This document shows positions 61,338 through 64,000 of a stretch of DNA of 64,000 nucleotides, piece by piece. Position 1 is the first letter of the stretch; every line of letters starts with the position of its first letter. The stretch spans positions 258,014-322,013 of the forward strand of contig NZ_LMPM01000003.1 of assembly GCF_001423845.1 (NCBI RefSeq). The letters run 5' to 3'. A model generated the notes under the pieces. The model did not search any database. It was not told the DNA's origin and saw only the letters and a program-made list of their open reading frames with translations. A program made the position numbers and the translations under genes. This DNA is from Sphingomonas sp. Leaf357. Its GTDB lineage: Bacteria; Pseudomonadota; Alphaproteobacteria; Sphingomonadales; Sphingomonadaceae.

Positions 61338-61892
61338 TCAATTCGTCATCTGGGTGGTGGCGGAAGACGGCACAAGGGTCGCCGCGTTCGGGTTGAGCCG
61401 GTCGATCTCGAAATTCAGCGCGCCCGCCAGCACCAACCACACCAGATAGGGCACCATCAGCCACGCCGCCCCGGCGCGGATCCGCCCGAACAGCAATGTC
61501 GTGCCGAGCGCGAGCACGAACATCAGCACGATCGCGAGAAAGGCGGTCGAAACCTGATGCGCGCCGAAGAATAGCGGGCTCCAGATCAGATTGACGATCA
61601 GTTGCAAGACGAACAGCACGATGGCTGCCCCGCGCAATCTCGATCCGCGCGCGTTGATGATCATCGCCAGCGCGAGGCCCATCAGCACGTAGATAGTGGA
61701 CCACGCAACGGGGAACAGCCAGTCGGGGGGCGTAAAGGCCGGCTTGACCAGCATCGCATACCAGCGATTGTCCGAACCTGCTGGGAACATACGGCTCGAG
61801 GCGAACCCGAGCAGCAGGATCAACGGCACCGTCACCACCGCCCACCGCGCGAACGCCAGTCGCAATTGTTGCTTCGACGCGATTTCCCTCAA
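61338..61892 (-). CDS. tspO: TspO/MBR-family tryptophan-rich sensory protein
   Basis: 184 residues from TTG 61892 (L-REIASKQQLRLAFARWAVV), with GGAG 8 bases upstream; the frame continues upstream to 61997 but that part looks like promoter sequence. Five membrane helices with the family landmarks WYAMLVKPAFTPPDWLFPVA, QLIVNLIWSPLFFGA and MVPYLVWLVLAGALNFEIDR. Binds porphyrins and other tetrapyrroles and influences their metabolism. A 20-residue tail follows the last helix. It ends 19 bases before ubiK. Confidence 0.9.
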   Translation of the reverse strand: MREIASKQQLRLAFARWAVVTVPLILLLGFASSRMFPAGSDNRWYAMLVKPAFTPPDWLFPVAWSTIYVLMGLALAMIINARGSRLRGAAIVLFVLQLIVNLIWSPLFFGAHQVSTAFLAIVLMFVLALGTTLLFGRIRAGAAWLMVPYLVWLVLAGALNFEIDRLNPNAATLVPSSATTQMTN

Positions 61893-61974
61893 GCCTCGTG
61901 CTCCCGTCCGTGATCTTTCGATATAGAAGCAGACACCGCGCCGCACCGCGACAGAATTCTGCGCCTGACGCGCG

Positions 61975-62712
61975 TCAGGCCGGCCGCACGGCCCCAATCA
62001 GGAACTCGACATTCCCCTCCGGCCCGGTGATCGGGCTCTCGACCACACCCGCGACGGTCCACCCCTTCCCGACCAGCCACTCGGATACCTCATCGCACAC
62101 CCGCGCATGCACTGATGGGTCGCGGATCACGCCGCCCTTTCCCACTTCCTCGCGACCTGCCTCGAATTGTGGCTTGATCAGCGCCAACACTCGCCCACCC
62201 GGACGAACGAAGCCGAGCGGCACGTCCAGCACCTTGGACAAACCGATGAAACTCGCATCGCACACCACGATGTCGATCGCTTCCGGGATGTGCGCGGCGG
62301 TCAGGATACGAGCGCTGGTCTGTTCATGCACCACGACCCGGTCGTCCTGCCGCAGCTTCCACGCCAGTTGGTTGGTCCCGCTATCCACAGCATAGACGCG
62401 CGCCGCCCCCTTGCTCAGCAGCACGTCGGTGAAGCCGCCGGTCGACGATCCGACATCGATCGCCACCGCGCCGGCCACGTCCCAGCCGAAATGCTCAAGT
62501 CCGTGGGCCAGTTTGATCCCGCCGCGCGATACCCAGGGGTGGTCCCGCCCGCGCACCTCCAGCACCATATCGTCGGCCACCGTCTGTCCCGGCTTGTCGA
62601 TCTTGCGCGTACCGGCGAACACCAGCCCGGCCATGATCAAAGCCTGCGCCCGCGTACGACTTTCCACCAGCCCGCGATCCACCAGCAATTGATCAACGCG
62701 GATCTTGGACAT
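61975..62712 (-). CDS. tlyA: TlyA-family 23S/16S rRNA 2'-O-methyltransferase
   Basis: 245 residues from ATG 62712 (AAGGA upstream). S4 RNA-binding domain (about 3-62, RVDQLLVDRGLVESRTRAQA) followed by an FtsJ-type Rossmann methyltransferase: AIDVGSSTGGFTDVLLSKGA, RVYAVDSGTNQLAWKL, IDIVVCDASFIGL and ALIKPQFEAGREEVGKGGVI. It methylates ribosomal RNA, and the family was once called haemolysins. In many bacteria it follows dxs; here the dxs gene lies upstream on the same strand with a convergent hydrolase gene between. Confidence 0.93.
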   Translation of the reverse strand: MSKIRVDQLLVDRGLVESRTRAQALIMAGLVFAGTRKIDKPGQTVADDMVLEVRGRDHPWVSRGGIKLAHGLEHFGWDVAGAVAIDVGSSTGGFTDVLLSKGAARVYAVDSGTNQLAWKLRQDDRVVVHEQTSARILTAAHIPEAIDIVVCDASFIGLSKVLDVPLGFVRPGGRVLALIKPQFEAGREEVGKGGVIRDPSVHARVCDEVSEWLVGKGWTVAGVVESPITGPEGNVEFLIGAVRPA

Positions 62713-62977
62713 CACACTTCCTTCGAGTCGAAGAACTCCTACCCGCTCACGGCGAGATCCGCACCCCGAACACGTCGTTCGAGCTTGCCTCATTTGCGAC
62801 AAGATGACGGGAACTTTTCGACACATTCAGACTGGCGCATCCCGTCCTCGGTCCGGCGCAAGGCCTATTGCCTATCAAATGAGTAGGAATAGGTTTGGTC
62901 AACGGAAAGTGTGGCCGAGTGGCGTTTCTGCGGAGCATCCACAGCCACGTTTTCCTTAGACCTGAGGAGACGAAACG

Positions 62978-63649
62978 ATGGGAAGCTTTTCACCGTTCGA
63001 CCCGGCCCAACCGACGATCCTGACCGTCCCTGGATTGGGCGGCTCTGGTCCATCGCACTGGCAGTCACTTTGGGAAAGCGCGCGGCCCGATACGGTGCGC
63101 GTGGAACTCGGCATGTGGAACACGCCTCATCGCAATGCCTGGGTGACGAAACTCGACCAGGCGATCCGCCAGTCGCAGGCTCCGGTCATCCTCGCCGCGC
63201 ACAGCCTCGGCTGCCTCGCCGTCGCCTGGTGGGCGGAACTCACGCGCCAGCCTTATGGCTGGCCGGTGGCGGGCGCGTTGCTGGTGGCTCCGGCGGACGT
63301 CGATCGCCCGCAGACGCAGAACGAGTTGAAGGCGTTCGGTCCCACGCCGACCACGCCGCTGCCCTTCCCGTCGATCGTCGTGGCGAGCCAGGACGATCCG
63401 TGGATCGACATCGATCGCGCGCACAGCCTCGCTGTCGGCTGGGGCAGCCACTTCATCGACGCCGGCGCGCAGGGTCATCTCAATGCCGCCAGCGGCATCG
63501 GCTGGTGGAGCGAAGGCCAGGAATTGCTGGAACGCGTCATCGCCGCCGCCAGCGACGGCAAGGGCCGCGCCCGCCATCCGACCGACGCCCGTTCGATCCT
63601 CGCCATCAACGGCACCGACGCGGCACAGGAACATTATCTGGGCAGGTAA
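62978..63649 (+). CDS. RBBP9/YdeN-family serine hydrolase
   Basis: 223 residues, alpha/beta hydrolase of the DUF1234/RBBP9 group: ILTVPGLGGSGPSHWQSLWE at the start, nucleophile Ser76 in AAHSLGCLAVA, acid Asp140 (VVASQDDPWI) and His167 (DAGAQGHLNAASGIG). Small cytoplasmic serine hydrolases of unknown natural substrate, possibly acting on thioesters or small esters. Start ATG 62978 has GAGGAG upstream. Sits between tlyA and dxs in the opposite direction. Confidence 0.9.
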   Translation: MGSFSPFDPAQPTILTVPGLGGSGPSHWQSLWESARPDTVRVELGMWNTPHRNAWVTKLDQAIRQSQAPVILAAHSLGCLAVAWWAELTRQPYGWPVAGALLVAPADVDRPQTQNELKAFGPTPTTPLPFPSIVVASQDDPWIDIDRAHSLAVGWGSHFIDAGAQGHLNAASGIGWWSEGQELLERVIAAASDGKGRARHPTDARSILAINGTDAAQEHYLGR

Positions 63650-63657
63650 GACCCAGG

Positions 63658-63690
63658 ACGGGCGCGGCAGGCTCCCAGAGCCGCGCCCGT
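63658..63690 (+). terminator. hairpin at the end of the hydrolase gene
   Basis: ACGGGCGCGGC (63658-63668) pairs perfectly with GCCGCGCCCGT (63680-63690). There is no T-run (CGATTTCG follows), so it could also be a simple hairpin that protects the message or ends converging transcripts. Confidence 0.6.
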
Positions 63691-63723
63691 CGATTTCGAA
63701 ATCCAATTCCCCTCCCGTCGGTT

Positions 63724-63800
63724 TCCATCCCGCTCGTGCCGAGCTTGTCGAAGCACGTGCCTCAAAACCGCGCTTCGACAGGCTCCGCGTCGACGGGATG
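63724..63800. repeat. mirrored repeat of the CGTTCG...TGTCGAAG type, second copy
   Basis: GCTCGTGCCGAGCTTGTCGA followed by AGCACG on the left and CGCTTCGACAGGCTCCGCGT on the right are related to the element at 44411-44497. It lies between the convergent 3' ends of the hydrolase gene and dxs. Confidence 0.75.
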
Positions 63801-63816
63801 ATGAGACGGGGGACTA

Positions 63817-64000
63817 TTAAGCCCGCGCACCTTCCACCACTCCAGTCGCATTATGCCGGAGTGCGGTGAGCACGGTATCGACGATGGCGTCGGCGTCGAG
63901 TTTGGCGGCGGCATATTGCAGTTCGGGCTTGTCCTGGTCCTGGAACGCGTCGGGCAGGCGCATCGTGCGCAGTTTCAGGCCGTTGTCGATCAGCCCCTCG
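63817..64000 (-). CDS. dxs: 1-deoxy-D-xylulose-5-phosphate synthase, C-terminal end (partial)
   Basis: The leftward frame ending with TAA at 63817 runs to the right edge: [20 protein letters not shown] followed by [20 protein letters not shown] and a tail ending EGARA. The L-R-x-M-x-L-P-D-x-F-x-D-Q-x-x-P-x-x-x-Y pattern is the end of the transketolase C-terminal domain of Dxs, which makes DXP from pyruvate and glyceraldehyde 3-phosphate for isoprenoid synthesis. Only about 60 residues are in the window. The neighbouring tlyA supports the call. Confidence 0.88.
   Translation of the reverse strand, partial: EGLIDNGLKLRTMRLPDAFQDQDKPELQYAAAKLDADAIVDTVLTALRHNATGVVEGARA

Overview
The window reads as about 64 kb of a GC-rich alphaproteobacterial chromosome, most likely Sphingomonas or a close relative (Sphingomonadales). 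The evidence is two intact PEPxxWA-CTERM proteins plus an orphan tail of a third, a TamA/TamB pair, a coniferyl-aldehyde-dehydrogenase-type ALDH, the dxs/tlyA neighbourhood, frequent GTG/TTG starts, and mirrored extragenic repeats of the form GTCATCCCGGA...TCCGGGATGAC. No database was available, so names rest on motifs and family knowledge.

Positions 1-7584 look like the right end of an integrative element. A P4-type tyrosine integrase (6079-7398) faces away from a tRNA-Arg(CCT) gene whose 3' end (7585) is the probable insertion point. This part is visibly richer in AT and holds many tiny or unrecognised genes, two AlpA-like excisionase/regulators (one of only 54 residues) and a PEPxxWA-CTERM gene. 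The left end lies outside the window.

7697-18000 is core chromosome: rhomboid protease, DUF1178 protein, nitrilase-like hydrolase, glutaredoxin and ComF in one leftward run, a divergent methyltransferase, a hybrid histidine kinase with a separate receiver, an EAL phosphodiesterase, ArgE and a Baeyer-Villiger-type monooxygenase. Between the EAL gene and argE lies a compact rightward unit (about 16134-16369): promoter, strong ribosome site, a 17-codon ORF, a nested hairpin and a terminator-like end. It is my best candidate for an undescribed small gene.

19400-33600 carries tamB-tamA, malate synthase G (with a 64-bp palindromic element inserted in frame), a MarR regulator divergent from the tyrosine-degradation genes hpd and hmgA, a BrnT/BrnA toxin-antitoxin pair and an aldehyde dehydrogenase. 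Mirrored repeats fill most intergenic gaps here, including half of the marR-hpd promoter region. 33600-46000 holds a prepilin peptidase, acetyl-CoA acetyltransferase, a GNAT enzyme, an SH3 protein, a D-2-hydroxyacid dehydrogenase, a terminase-small-subunit-like protein, a secreted zinc metalloprotease with PEPxxWA-CTERM anchor, aconitase and an amino-acid permease.

46000-57800 looks like an envelope/glycan region. A secreted endonuclease/exonuclease/phosphatase-fold enzyme is divergent from an exported protein across a paired palindromic operator. Two paralogous GT-C glycosyltransferases flank a leftward, overlapping gene run (GT2 glycosyltransferase, ChbG/YdjC deacetylase, ECF sigma factor, FecR anti-sigma, TonB receptor with STN domain) and a UPF0104-type membrane protein. 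This suggests cell-surface signalling coupled to glycan synthesis.

57788-64000 is housekeeping: tRNA-Gln(TTG), ilvE, a MarR regulator, proC, a YbjN protein, ubiK, tspO, tlyA, an RBBP9-type hydrolase and the C-terminus of dxs at the right edge.
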